Source: JACVRX01 sp963831385 (lineage in GTDB: Bacteria; Actinomycetota; Actinomycetes; Jiangellales; Jiangellaceae). Taken from it: a DNA stretch of 64,000 bases. The position numbers and the translations under genes were made by a program. Each line of letters starts with the position of its first letter. Within the stretch, counting starts at the first letter, position 1. Below the pieces are notes generated by a model. That model did no database searches. It was not told the DNA's origin and worked only from the letters and a program-made list of their open reading frames with translations. The stretch covers positions 7,129 through 71,128 of the forward strand of contig CAWHPW010000022.1 of assembly GCA_963831385.1 (NCBI GenBank). The letters are read 5' to 3'. Shown here one piece after another: positions 33,001 to 41,041 of this stretch.

Positions 33001-34052
33001 GATCGTCCCCCGGAGCCACGGCGACCACGTCCCGGCTCGCGCCCGCCGCGCCCCGAGGGTCGGCCCGCGCTCTGCTCGGCATCGAACCGGGAGTATGCGT
33101 CGACGATGTCCGACACCAGCCGATGCCGCACGACATCGTGACTGGACAGCCGGCTGAAGTGGACGTCGTCGAGGCCGTCGAGAATGCCCTCGACGATCTT
33201 GAGACCGCTGCGGGTACCGGCCGGCAGGTCGATCTGGGTCACGTCGCCGGTGACCACCATCTTCGAACCGAAGCCCAGCCGGGTCAGGAACATCTTCATC
33301 TGTTCCGGCGAAGTGTTCTGCGCTTCGTCGAGGATCACGAACGCGTCATTGAGCGTACGGCCACGCATGTACCCCAGTGGTGCCACCTCGATGGTGCCTT
33401 CGGTTATCAGCCGGGGAATCGTCGCCGGATCCATCATGTCGTGCAGGGCGTCGTAGAGCGGACGCAAATAAGGGTCGATCTTCTCGGACAGGGTGCCCGG
33501 CAGAAAGCCCAGCCTTTCCCCTGCCTCTACCGCCGGGCGAGTGAGCACGATCCGCGTGACCTGCTTGTCCTGCAGCGCCTGGATGGCTTTGGCGACGGCG
33601 AGGTAGGTCTTGCCGGTCCCAGCCGGTCCGATCGAGAACACGATCGTATGGCGGTCGATCGCATCGACGTAGCGCTTCTGGTTCAGCGTCTTGGCCCGGA
33701 TGGTGCGGCCACGGTTGGACAAGATGTTGGCCGTCAGCACATCGGCGGGTCGCTCGGCCGTTCGCGCCCGCAGCATCGCCACGGTGCGCTCGACGGCCTC
33801 CGGGGTGAGGCCTTGTCCGGTCCGGATGACCGCGATCAGCTCGTCCAGGGCGCGTTCGGCCTCGGTGATGTCGTCGGGTTCCCCGGTCATGGTGATCTCG
33901 TTGCCGCGGACCAGCATGTCGACGCCCGGGTAGGACCCCTCCATGACTCGCAGCAACTCGTCGCCGGACCCGAGCAAGCTCACCATCGGCACGCTCGATG
34001 GGACGATGATCTTGTGCTGGGCCCGCTGGGAAGCCCCTTGTGTCTCGGCCAT
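32997..34052 (-). CDS. phoH: PhoH-family ATPase
   Basis: 351 aa. Walker A is GPAGTGKTYLAVAKAI. A Walker B-like FVILDEAQNTSPEQMKMFLTRLG and a GDVTQIDLP follow, as in superfamily I helicase-like PhoH proteins. An N-terminal KH-like region (MLVRGNEITMTGEPDDI) precedes the ATPase. The C-terminal tail is Gly/Arg-rich (GRPSGRGGREPGRGRRGSGG), which suggests RNA contact. Partner of ybeY in the same operon, probably in RNA metabolism. Confidence 0.95.
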   Translation of the reverse strand: MAETQGASQRAQHKIIVPSSVPMVSLLGSGDELLRVMEGSYPGVDMLVRGNEITMTGEPDDITEAERALDELIAVIRTGQGLTPEAVERTVAMLRARTAERPADVLTANILSNRGRTIRAKTLNQKRYVDAIDRHTIVFSIGPAGTGKTYLAVAKAIQALQDKQVTRIVLTRPAVEAGERLGFLPGTLSEKIDPYLRPLYDALHDMMDPATIPRLITEGTIEVAPLGYMRGRTLNDAFVILDEAQNTSPEQMKMFLTRLGFGSKMVVTGDVTQIDLPAGTRSGLKIVEGILDGLDDVHFSRLSSHDVVRHRLVSDIVDAYSRFDAEQSAGRPSGRGGREPGRGRRGSGGRS

Positions 34053-34170
34053 GGGCGGCCTGACGGCCTGCTCGCGCCTGCCCTTCGGTCTCGGCTGCGT
34101 TAGGTGGTCAATGCTACCGGCGCGCTCGCGTTGATCACGTTCACTACCCTGGACGGTGATGTTCGGCGCG

Positions 34171-34527
34171 TCAGCCCGGTGGCCACTTCAACGCGCGGCC
34201 GCCGAGCACGTGTCCGTGTACGTGATAGACCGATTGACCAGCCTCGGAACCGGTGTTGAAGACCAGCCGGAAGGCGTCGAGATCATCGTCCTCGGCGATG
34301 GCGCTGGCCTCGCGGACCAGTTCGGCCAGCGTCTCCGGGTCCGCCTTGGCCAGTGCGCCGACGTCGGAATAATGCTCCCGGGGGATGACCAGAACGTGGG
34401 TTGGCGCCTGCGGCGAGACGTCGCGAAAGGCGATGACCCGGTCGGAGGCCCGCAGGATGGTGGCCGGCACCTCACCGGCCACGATTCGGCAGAACAGGCA
34501 GTCCGGCGAGTCGTTCACGCCCCGCAT
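34171..34527 (-). CDS. HIT-family purine nucleoside phosphoramidase-like hydrolase
   Basis: 118 aa. The N-terminal SPDCLFCRIVAGEVPATIL and the catalytic triad motif YHVHGHVLGGR are those of HINT-type HIT proteins, which cleave AMP-phosphoramidates. The ATG at 34527 or a GTG nine bases downstream may be used. It is the last gene before the divergent SigE-type operon. Confidence 0.95.
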   Translation of the reverse strand: MRGVNDSPDCLFCRIVAGEVPATILRASDRVIAFRDVSPQAPTHVLVIPREHYSDVGALAKADPETLAELVREASAIAEDDDLDAFRLVFNTGSEAGQSVYHVHGHVLGGRALKWPPG

Positions 34528-34688
34528 CGTACGGGCGCATCGACGCCTCTAGGGTGCATCTACGGTGACGATGTCAACCAATGCGGGGGGCAGAGCGTCC
34601 ATGGGACATGGCCGTCGCCTGCCCAGTCACCGTCGGGGGACCCGCCTCGTGCGGGATTTCGCCGGCGATCGGGTACGAGGAGTGGGCG

Positions 34689-35213
34689 GTGAGCACTGGG
34701 GCCGGGGCTGCCTCGCTCAGCAGCGAAGCCGACCGGATGGTCACCGAGCTCTTCACGGTCCACTACAGCGGCCTGGTCCGGCTGGCAACGCTGCTGCTGC
34801 GGGACCAGGCCGTCGCCGAGGAGGCGGTCCAGGACGCATTCGTCTCTCTGCACCGCCGGTGGAAGAAGTTGAGGGATCCGGGCAGCGCGGCCGCCTATTT
34901 GCGCACGTCGGTCATCCACAACACTCGATCGATCCAGCGTCGACGGTCGGTCGCCGCGCGGCATCCCGACGACCGGCCGATCGACGTGCCCAGTGCGGAG
35001 TCCGGGGCGCTGCGGGGGGTCGCCGGTACTGCGGTCATGGCGGCACTTCGCCAGCTGCCGACTCGCCAGCGTGAGGCGCTGGTATTGCGCTACTACGCCG
35101 ACCTCTCCGAAGCCGAGATCGCGGAGGCGATGAAGATCAGCCGGGGAGCCGTCAAGAGCCACGCGTCGCGAGGGATGGCCGCGCTACGCGCGAGTTTGGA
35201 GCAATGGGCATGA
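34689..35213 (+). CDS. ECF sigma factor, SigE (SigE70) family
   Basis: 174 aa from the GTG at 34689 with GAGGAG nine bases upstream; open frame before it is ignored. Region 2: FTVHYSGLVRLATLLLRDQAVAEEAVQDAFVSLHRRW, with a TSVIHNTRSIQRRR end. Region 4: LPTRQREALVLRYYADLSEAEIAEAMKISRGAVKSHASRGMAAL. It should direct polymerase to a specific regulon. Coupled by ATGA to a membrane protein that probably controls it. Confidence 0.93.
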   Translation: MSTGAGAASLSSEADRMVTELFTVHYSGLVRLATLLLRDQAVAEEAVQDAFVSLHRRWKKLRDPGSAAAYLRTSVIHNTRSIQRRRSVAARHPDDRPIDVPSAESGALRGVAGTAVMAALRQLPTRQREALVLRYYADLSEAEIAEAMKISRGAVKSHASRGMAALRASLEQWA

Positions 35214-36316
35214 GCGTCGACGACGAGCGGTTCCGCCGCGACGAGGAGCTCCTGCGCCGGGCGCTGCACGAGCAGGCTGACGATGTCCTGCCAAGCCTCG
35301 ACGCACTGTCCAACATCCGCCGGCGTACCTCCCGACCACCGCTGTGGCGGCGACCGGTCGTGCTCGGCATGGCCGCAGCCTCGGTCACGGCACTCGCTGT
35401 CATCGTCGGGAGCTCATGGTGGCTCGGCGGGTCGTCCGACGACACCACGGTAACCGGTTCCGATTCGTCGCCGTCGCCGACAACGGTACAAAGCCCGACC
35501 CCGTCGGTCACCGAATCGGCCAGCCCACCAACCTCGACCGAGACGATTCCTCCGCCGCCACCGGAGGCGGAGGATCCGCAGCCGGACAACGCGACCGTGC
35601 CTGTCTACTACGTGACCGAGACGACCCAAGGATGGCGGCTTGCCCGCGAGTTCCAGAACAGGCCGACCCCGGATGGTGTGATTTCCGCCGCGGTGACCAC
35701 GATGCTCGCTGAACCGGCACAAGATTCGGACTACGAGAGCTTTTGGCAGGCCGACACCCAACTACAAGGTGTCGAGGAAAAAAACGATGTGATCGAGGTC
35801 AACCTGACCGGTCATACCGACTACACCGGGGTCCGGGACGACGTCGCCGAGATCTCGGTCCAGCAGCTCGTCTACACCGTGACAGCCGCCGCGAGTGTGG
35901 CGGGCGAGAACGGCGGGCTCCCGGTGCAGATCCTGGTCGATGGCGAGCCGCCGGACCAGATGTGGGGTCGGCTCGACGTGTCCGAACCGATCGGACGGGC
36001 TCCGCTGGTGGATGTCTGGCAGCACGTGCAAATCGACAATCCACAGGACGGGGCCGTCGTGGGCCGGCCGGTGACGATCAGTGGCGTGGCGTTGGCTGTT
36101 GAGGGCACCCTGAATTGGCAGGTCTTCGACGACGAGGGCAACCTCGTCGAGGAGGGTTTCACAACCACCTCCGATGCCAGCACGTTCTCCGAGTTCGCGT
36201 TCGAAGTCGATCTCGAGCCGGGCATCTACTCGATCGTCGTCATGGAAACCGACCAGAGCGGGGGCGCGGAGGGTCCCGGGCCGATGAGCGACACCAAGAA
36301 TTTCAGCGTGCGGTAG
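35210..36316 (+). CDS. Membrane protein with GerMN and Gmad2 domains, putative anti-sigma partner
   Basis: 368 aa from the ATG overlapping the sigma stop. Residues 1-48 are charged and cytoplasmic (RFRRDEELLRRALHEQADDV). One membrane helix spans about 50-72 (PVVLGMAAASVTALAVIVGS). A Ser/Thr/Pro linker runs to about 125. A GerMN domain follows (VPVYYVTETTQGWRLAREF ... VQQLVYTVTAAASV), then a Gmad2 immunoglobulin-like domain (IDNPQDGAVVGRPVTISGVA) to the end. This is the architecture of a transmembrane anti-sigma factor with an extracellular sensor. The last 14 bases overlap the convergent rsmE gene. Confidence 0.85.
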   Translation: MSVDDERFRRDEELLRRALHEQADDVLPSLDALSNIRRRTSRPPLWRRPVVLGMAAASVTALAVIVGSSWWLGGSSDDTTVTGSDSSPSPTTVQSPTPSVTESASPPTSTETIPPPPPEAEDPQPDNATVPVYYVTETTQGWRLAREFQNRPTPDGVISAAVTTMLAEPAQDSDYESFWQADTQLQGVEEKNDVIEVNLTGHTDYTGVRDDVAEISVQQLVYTVTAAASVAGENGGLPVQILVDGEPPDQMWGRLDVSEPIGRAPLVDVWQHVQIDNPQDGAVVGRPVTISGVALAVEGTLNWQVFDDEGNLVEEGFTTTSDASTFSEFAFEVDLEPGIYSIVVMETDQSGGAEGPGPMSDTKNFSVR

Positions 36317-37049
36317 ACCAGCGCGCCGTCCGCGACAGCAGCACTCCCGCTGCGACGGTGCCTGCGGTAGACGTGCGCAACACGGTTGGTCCCAGCGTCG
36401 CACTTCGCGCGCCGGCGGCGGTGAACGCGTCGAGCTCATCCGGCGCGACGCCGCCCTCCGGGCCGACGACGAGCACGATGTCGCCGTCGGCCGGCACGTC
36501 GATGGCTCCCAGCGGAGTCGCCGCTCCTTCGTGCAGGACGATTGCGAGAGTCGAGCCATCCGCCCGTTCTGCGACCTGCCGGGTCGTCGCAAGGGCGGTC
36601 ACAACGGGCAGCCAAGCCCGGCGGGACTGCTTGCCGGCTTCCCGCGCCGTCGACCGCCAGCGGCTCAGTGCTCGTTCGCCGCGCTGGCCCTCCCAGCGGA
36701 CGACACTGCGCTGCGCCGCCCAAGGCACGATCTCGTCGACACCGACCTCGGTCATCATCTCGATCGCGAGCTCGCCGCGGTCTCCCTTGGCCAACGCCTG
36801 CGCGACGACGAGTCGCGGCGTCGGCGCGGCAACGTCGACCCGCTCGCGGACGTCGCAGGTCAGCGCGGAACGGTCGGCCCGAACCACCACCGACCGCGCA
36901 ACGTGACCGACCCCGTCAGTCAGGTCGACCGACTCCCCCACGCCGATCCGGCGAACCACGGCGGCGTGGCGCCCCTCGTCGCCGTCGAGCACGATACGGT
37001 CGGCTGCCCGCAGCCGCTGGGCGTCGACGAGAAAGACCGGGTCGCTCAT
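36303..37049 (-). CDS. rsmE: 16S rRNA (uracil-1498-N3)-methyltransferase
   Basis: 248 aa. N-terminal PUA-like RNA-binding domain, then a SPOUT methyltransferase with AQALAKGDRGELAIEMMTEVGV and the knotted SAM site VLVVGPEGGVAPDELDAF ... ATLGPTVLRTSTAGTVA. It methylates U1498 in 16S rRNA. Next to dnaJ-hrcA in the usual actinobacterial order. Convergent with, and overlapping by 14 bases, the GerMN/Gmad2 gene. Confidence 0.96.
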   Translation of the reverse strand: MSDPVFLVDAQRLRAADRIVLDGDEGRHAAVVRRIGVGESVDLTDGVGHVARSVVVRADRSALTCDVRERVDVAAPTPRLVVAQALAKGDRGELAIEMMTEVGVDEIVPWAAQRSVVRWEGQRGERALSRWRSTAREAGKQSRRAWLPVVTALATTRQVAERADGSTLAIVLHEGAATPLGAIDVPADGDIVLVVGPEGGVAPDELDAFTAAGARSATLGPTVLRTSTAGTVAAGVLLSRTARWSTAR

Positions 37050-37079
37050 GTCGGATCAGGTTCCGGTGGGGCGAGGGCC

Positions 37080-38219
37080 TCACTTGAAGGCGTCGCGCAG
37101 GCGGGTGAACAGATTCTGGCCCTGGGAGGACACGGCCCCATGCGGGTGCTCCTCGTTGCGCAGCTGGGCCAGCTCGCGCAGCAGCTCCTCCTGGCGGGAG
37201 TCGAGCCGGGTCGGCGTACTGACCTCGAGGTGCACCAGCAGGTCTCCTCGGCCCGTGCCGCGCAGCTTGGGTACCCCGCGGGCCGGGATCTTCAGCACCT
37301 GGCCGGGCTGGGCTCCAGCCTTGACCTCGATCGACTCGGCGCCGTCGAGAGTCTCCAGCTCGATCGTGGTACCCAGCGCGGCCGCCGTCATCGGCAGCTC
37401 GACCGTGCAATGCAGGTCGTCGCCATGGCGGTCGAAGACCGGATGCGGGCGCATGACCAGTTCGACGTAGAGGTCACCTGGCGGCCCACCCCCGGGGCCG
37501 ATCTCACCCTCGCCGGCCAGCTGGATCCGGGTGCCGGCGTCGACTCCCGCCGGAATCTTGATGGTGAGGCTCCGTCGGGTGCGTACCCGCCCATCGCCAG
37601 CGCACTCGACGCACGGGCGCGGGTTGACCGTGCCGAAGCCGTGGCACTGCGGGCATGGTCGAGTCGTCATCACCTGGCCGAGGAACGATCGCTGTACCTG
37701 ACTGATCTCACCTCGGCCGGAGCAGGTGTGACAGGTGACCATTTGAGTACCAGGAGACGTCCCCGCGCCCTGGCAGGTCCCGCACACGATCGCTGTGTCG
37801 ACCTGCAGGTCCTTGGTCGCGCCGAACGCCGCCTCTGCCAGCTCGACCTCCAGACGAACGAGAGCATCCTGGCCGCGCCGCATTCGGTTGCGCGGCCCGC
37901 GAGTGGTCGTCGTGCCGCCGAAGAAGGCGTCCATGATGTCGGTGAACGAGAATCCGGCCCCGAATCCGCCACCCGCTCCGTTGCCACTGGCCAGCGGATC
38001 GGCGCCGAGGTCGTACATCTCTCGCTTACGAGCGTCGGCCAGAACCTCGTAGGCGTTCGTGACTTCCTTGAACCGCTCTTGGGTCTGCGGGTCCGGATTG
38101 ATGTCGGGGTGGAGCTGACGCGCGAGCCGGCGATATGCCCTCTTGATGTCGTCGGTCGACGCATCGCGCGAGACGCCAAGCACCTCGTAGTAGTCGGTTG
38201 TAGGCACCACGCTGTCCAA
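37080..38219 (-). CDS. dnaJ: Chaperone DnaJ (hrcA-linked DnaJ2 type)
   Basis: 379 aa. The J-domain has the HPD loop in RQLHPDINPDPQ. A Gly/Phe region follows (SGNGAGGGFGAGFSF). Four CxxCxGxG-type zinc repeats are present (CGTCQGAG, CHTCSGRG, CPQCHGFG, CVECAGDG). The C-terminal substrate-binding domains are complete. It stimulates DnaK ATPase and delivers unfolded clients. Seven bases after hrcA, so it is in the CIRCE-controlled operon. Confidence 0.97.
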   Translation of the reverse strand: MDSVVPTTDYYEVLGVSRDASTDDIKRAYRRLARQLHPDINPDPQTQERFKEVTNAYEVLADARKREMYDLGADPLASGNGAGGGFGAGFSFTDIMDAFFGGTTTTRGPRNRMRRGQDALVRLEVELAEAAFGATKDLQVDTAIVCGTCQGAGTSPGTQMVTCHTCSGRGEISQVQRSFLGQVMTTRPCPQCHGFGTVNPRPCVECAGDGRVRTRRSLTIKIPAGVDAGTRIQLAGEGEIGPGGGPPGDLYVELVMRPHPVFDRHGDDLHCTVELPMTAAALGTTIELETLDGAESIEVKAGAQPGQVLKIPARGVPKLRGTGRGDLLVHLEVSTPTRLDSRQEELLRELAQLRNEEHPHGAVSSQGQNLFTRLRDAFK

Positions 38220-38225
38220 GTTCCC

Positions 38226-39251
38226 CTAGTTGTTCCGGGCCAGGATTTGACTGACGTATCGCGCAACGGCTCCCACCGCGGCGATTGTTCCTGGGTAGTC
38301 CATCCGGGTGGGACCGACGACGCCCATGCTCGCCAGCGCCCGCTCCCCCGGGCCGTATCCGGTGGTGATGATCGACGTGGCCGACAGGCCCGACTGAGCG
38401 TTCTCGTGGCCGATCCGGACGGTAAGTGTCGACGGGCTGGTCGCCTCCCCCAGCAGCCGGAGCAGGACGACGTGCTCTTCGAGCGCCTCCAGCAGGGACT
38501 CGAGACCGGTCTCGAAGCCCTGCCCGAATCGCGCCAGGTTGGCGGTGCCGGCGACGGCGAGGCGCTCGTCGTGCCTGTCCACGAGCGCTTCGATCAAGGT
38601 GGCAGCCACTGCGGCGACAACGTGACGGTCCTCCGCCGAGAACGACTCCGGAAGTGACTCGACCGCCGTGGCGACCGCGGACATGTCCAGACCGGCAACG
38701 GCGTGACCCAACCGCGCGCGGAGATCGCCGAAGAGCGCGTCGTCAGCCTCCCCCGGCAGCTCGACGATGCGCTGCTCGACCCGGCCCGCGTCGGTGATGA
38801 GCACCAGTAGTACCCGACTGGTGCTCAGTGGCACCAACTCGACGTGCCGGACTGTCGACCGGGTCAGCGACGGATACTGAACCACGGCGACCTGGCGAGT
38901 GAGCTGCGCGAGCAGGCGGACCGTTCGGGTGACGACGTCGTCGAGGTCGACGGCCCCGTCGAGGAACGTCTGGATCGCCCGCTTCTCGGCCGGTGACAGC
39001 GGCTTCACCGTCGACAGCCGGTCGACGAAGAGGCGGTAACCCTTGTCGGTGGGAATTCGGCCGGCACTGGTGTGTGGCTGGGCGATGTACCCCTCTTCCT
39101 CGAGCACGGCCATGTCGTTGCGGATGGTGGCCGGCGAGACGTCCAGGTGATGGCGGTCGACCAAGGCCTTGGACCCGACTGGTTCCTGGGTGGCGACATA
39201 GTCCTCGACGATGGCGCGAAGCACCTCGAGTTTGCGGTCGTCGAGCGACAC
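38226..39251 (-). CDS. hrcA: Heat-inducible transcription repressor HrcA
   Basis: 341 aa from the GTG at 39251, chosen because GGGAGG lies eight bases upstream. The N-terminal winged helix reads LDDRKLEVLRAIVEDYVATQEPVGSKALV and SPATIRNDMAVLEEEGYI. The central GAF-like and dimerisation domains follow. HrcA binds CIRCE and represses chaperone genes with help from GroEL. A perfect CIRCE sits just ahead of its start (39275-39301), so it is autoregulated with dnaJ. Confidence 0.97.
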   Translation of the reverse strand: MSLDDRKLEVLRAIVEDYVATQEPVGSKALVDRHHLDVSPATIRNDMAVLEEEGYIAQPHTSAGRIPTDKGYRLFVDRLSTVKPLSPAEKRAIQTFLDGAVDLDDVVTRTVRLLAQLTRQVAVVQYPSLTRSTVRHVELVPLSTSRVLLVLITDAGRVEQRIVELPGEADDALFGDLRARLGHAVAGLDMSAVATAVESLPESFSAEDRHVVAAVAATLIEALVDRHDERLAVAGTANLARFGQGFETGLESLLEALEEHVVLLRLLGEATSPSTLTVRIGHENAQSGLSATSIITTGYGPGERALASMGVVGPTRMDYPGTIAAVGAVARYVSQILARNN

Positions 39252-39274
39252 CGGGCGCACCTCCCTCAGGCCAC

Positions 39275-39301
39275 TTGGCACTCGGTGAATCTGAGTGCCA
39301 A
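39275..39301. promoter_or_regulatory. CIRCE operator
   Basis: TTGGCACTC, a 9-base spacer, then GAGTGCCAA: a perfect 9-9-9 CIRCE element. The arms extend to 11 bp (39273-39303). It lies 24 bases upstream of the hrcA start codon on the minus strand. Confidence 0.95.
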
Positions 39302-39344
39302 GTCTACGTGCGCCCGCAGGCTTGAGCCGAACGGCGAGCCGACC

Positions 39345-39902
39345 TCAGTCGAGTTCGGTGCAGACGTTCGTCTCCGGTCCGAGATCCACCTCCATACTCT
39401 TCGTGCCATCCGCGGACCACCGCACGACGTGGATCCCGTCGAGAACCCATACACCTGCGGGGTAGTCGTCGTCCGGCCCGAAGCCGGTACCGAACGGCCC
39501 GACGCCGATGAATCGTAGTGGTGCACCCGCGGCGGTATAGGTCTGCACTCCCTCGCCGCTGAGGTCATGCTGCACACGAGCGCCAGTGGCAGTGTTCACG
39601 AAGTCCATCAGCAGCGGACCGGTGAACTGCTCCGCCCGCACGGATCCGTCCGGATACCGAGCAAGCACCCGGCTGTACAGGTCCTCGGACACGACTTCGA
39701 CCGCCACCTCGAACGAGCAGGCTTCCCCAGCAGGCCAGGAGAACTCCGCCTGGTCATACGGCTGCCACGGCTCCGGCGCCCAGCCCGGAATCCTCAGCGA
39801 TGTCTGCTCGGCCGATTGCCCAGGCTCGACTGCCTGTGCCGTCCCGGGCAGCACGGCAACCAGTGCCGCCGCTCCCATCATGACCAATCTGCCAATCCGC
39901 AT
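39345..39902 (-). CDS. Secreted hypothetical protein (185 aa)
   Basis: The ATG at 39902 with AGGAGG just upstream gives a classic Sec signal peptide: MRIGRLVMMGAAALVAVLPG, cleavage near AQA. The mature part is beta-rich with a conserved-looking AGEACSFEVAVEVVSEDLYSR, a FVNTATGARVQHDLSGEG and a terminal VCTELD; two Cys may pair. No catalytic motif. The promoter carries a tandem palindrome (39932-39961) shared with the divergent CGNR regulator. Confidence 0.8.
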   Translation of the reverse strand: MRIGRLVMMGAAALVAVLPGTAQAVEPGQSAEQTSLRIPGWAPEPWQPYDQAEFSWPAGEACSFEVAVEVVSEDLYSRVLARYPDGSVRAEQFTGPLLMDFVNTATGARVQHDLSGEGVQTYTAAGAPLRFIGVGPFGTGFGPDDDYPAGVWVLDGIHVVRWSADGTKSMEVDLGPETNVCTELD

Positions 39903-39931
39903 AGCCGTTCCTCCTGACCTATGTGCATGGA

Positions 39932-39961
39932 CTAACCGGTTAGGATGAACTAAGCGGTTAG
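39932..39961. promoter_or_regulatory. Tandem palindromic operator
   Basis: CTAACCGGTTAG (39932-39943, perfect) and CTAAGCGGTTAG (39950-39961, one mismatch) are spaced 18 bases centre to centre. They sit between the divergent secreted-protein and CGNR genes. Spacing near two helical turns suggests cooperative binding, possibly by the CGNR protein itself. Confidence 0.65.
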
Positions 39962-40006
39962 GCACGCCACTGTCAAGGGTCAAACGCGTCACGGCACAAT
40001 TGCGGC

Positions 40007-40639
40007 ATGCACTACATCGAGGTCGACGGCTATCCGATGCCTCGACCGATCGGCGGGCATCCGGCCCTGGAACTGTGCAATACCTGGTCCGGCTGGACGC
40101 GACCGCCGCACCGCGATCTGAACCGCGAGTGGATTCCCGACTTCGACCGATTCACGGTCTGGTCGGGCCATGTCGGTTTGCTCAACCGCACGGAGGTCCG
40201 GCGCGTCCGTGGCCTGGGCCGTCGCGATACCGACGGCGCCGATGACGTCCTGCGCAAGGCGCATGCACTGCGGTTGGGGCTTTACCGGGTACTGACCAGA
40301 TCGGAGATCCAGCACACGTATCCGGGTGTCGCTCGAATGGCCGAGGAGGCTGCGGCTGCAGCACGGCTCATCCGCGCGGACCGCGAGTCCGGGACAGCCG
40401 AATGGGTCATCCCGGCGTCAACCGGGCTGCGGCTCCCGTACCTCCGAGTCGGCCAGGCAGCCGGCGATCTGCTCGCGAGCGAGGACCGCGAGCTGGTCCG
40501 GCAATGTCCGGGCGACGATTGCGGATGGCTGTTTTTCGATCGGGCGGGCCGACGCAAGTGGTGCAGCATGCAAAGCTGCGGCAACCGGGCGAAAGTGCGA
40601 GCATACGAGAAGCGGCGCCGGTCGAAGGCTAGCCAGTGA
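40007..40639 (+). CDS. CGNR zinc-finger (ABATE domain) transcriptional regulator
   Basis: 210 aa. The N-terminal two thirds match the ABATE stress-sensing domain (GHPALELCNTWSGW, ALRLGLYRVLTR). The C-terminal CGNR zinc finger is complete: CPGDDCGWLFFDRAGRRKWC then CGNRAKVRAYEKRRR. It is expected to be a DNA-binding regulator with an unknown ligand. It is divergent from the secreted protein and flanks the tandem palindrome, so it probably regulates that gene and itself. 28 bases separate it from the DUF4870 gene. Confidence 0.93.
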   Translation: MHYIEVDGYPMPRPIGGHPALELCNTWSGWTRPPHRDLNREWIPDFDRFTVWSGHVGLLNRTEVRRVRGLGRRDTDGADDVLRKAHALRLGLYRVLTRSEIQHTYPGVARMAEEAAAAARLIRADRESGTAEWVIPASTGLRLPYLRVGQAAGDLLASEDRELVRQCPGDDCGWLFFDRAGRRKWCSMQSCGNRAKVRAYEKRRRSKASQ

Positions 40640-40667
40640 AACTCGACCTCTCGATCAGGAGTTCACA

Positions 40668-41036
40668 GTGACAGAGGAGACACCAACATCGCTGCCTGCG
40701 GTCCCATCGGAAGATCGCAATTGGGCAATGGGAGCACATCTGTCGGCGTTCATCGCCGCCTACATCGCGCTGGGGTTCCTCGGTCCACTGGTCGTGCTGC
40801 TCGTCCGGGGGGACCGCTCCCAGTTCGTCCGGCGGCACGCCGTCGAGGCACTCAACTTCAACCTCACCGTGCTCATCTACCTCGTCATCAGCGTGATCCT
40901 CGCGATCGTGTTGATCGGCCTTCTGATGCTGGTTGCGCTGGGGATTCTCTACATCGTGGCGGTGATCCTCGGCGCGGTACGAGCGAGCTCGGGTGAGCAG
41001 TACCGCTACCCGTTGACGATCCGGTTCGTGAAGTAG
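40668..41036 (+). CDS. DUF4870 membrane protein (122 aa)
   Basis: GTG at 40668 with AGGAG six bases upstream. DUF4870 pattern: DRNWAMGAHLSAFIAAYIALGFLGPLVVLLVRG, then FVRRHAVEALNFNLTVLIYLVISVIL with the conserved HAVEALNFN. A further membrane helix and YRYPLTIRFVK end it. Three or four transmembrane helices. Function unknown. Confidence 0.9.
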   Translation: MTEETPTSLPAVPSEDRNWAMGAHLSAFIAAYIALGFLGPLVVLLVRGDRSQFVRRHAVEALNFNLTVLIYLVISVILAIVLIGLLMLVALGILYIVAVILGAVRASSGEQYRYPLTIRFVK

Positions 41037-41041
41037 CGGGC

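Noticed and set aside
36531..38657. A 708-codon plus-strand frame opposite rsmE, dnaJ and hrcA
   Set aside because: Antisense to three conserved genes; no recognisable domain.
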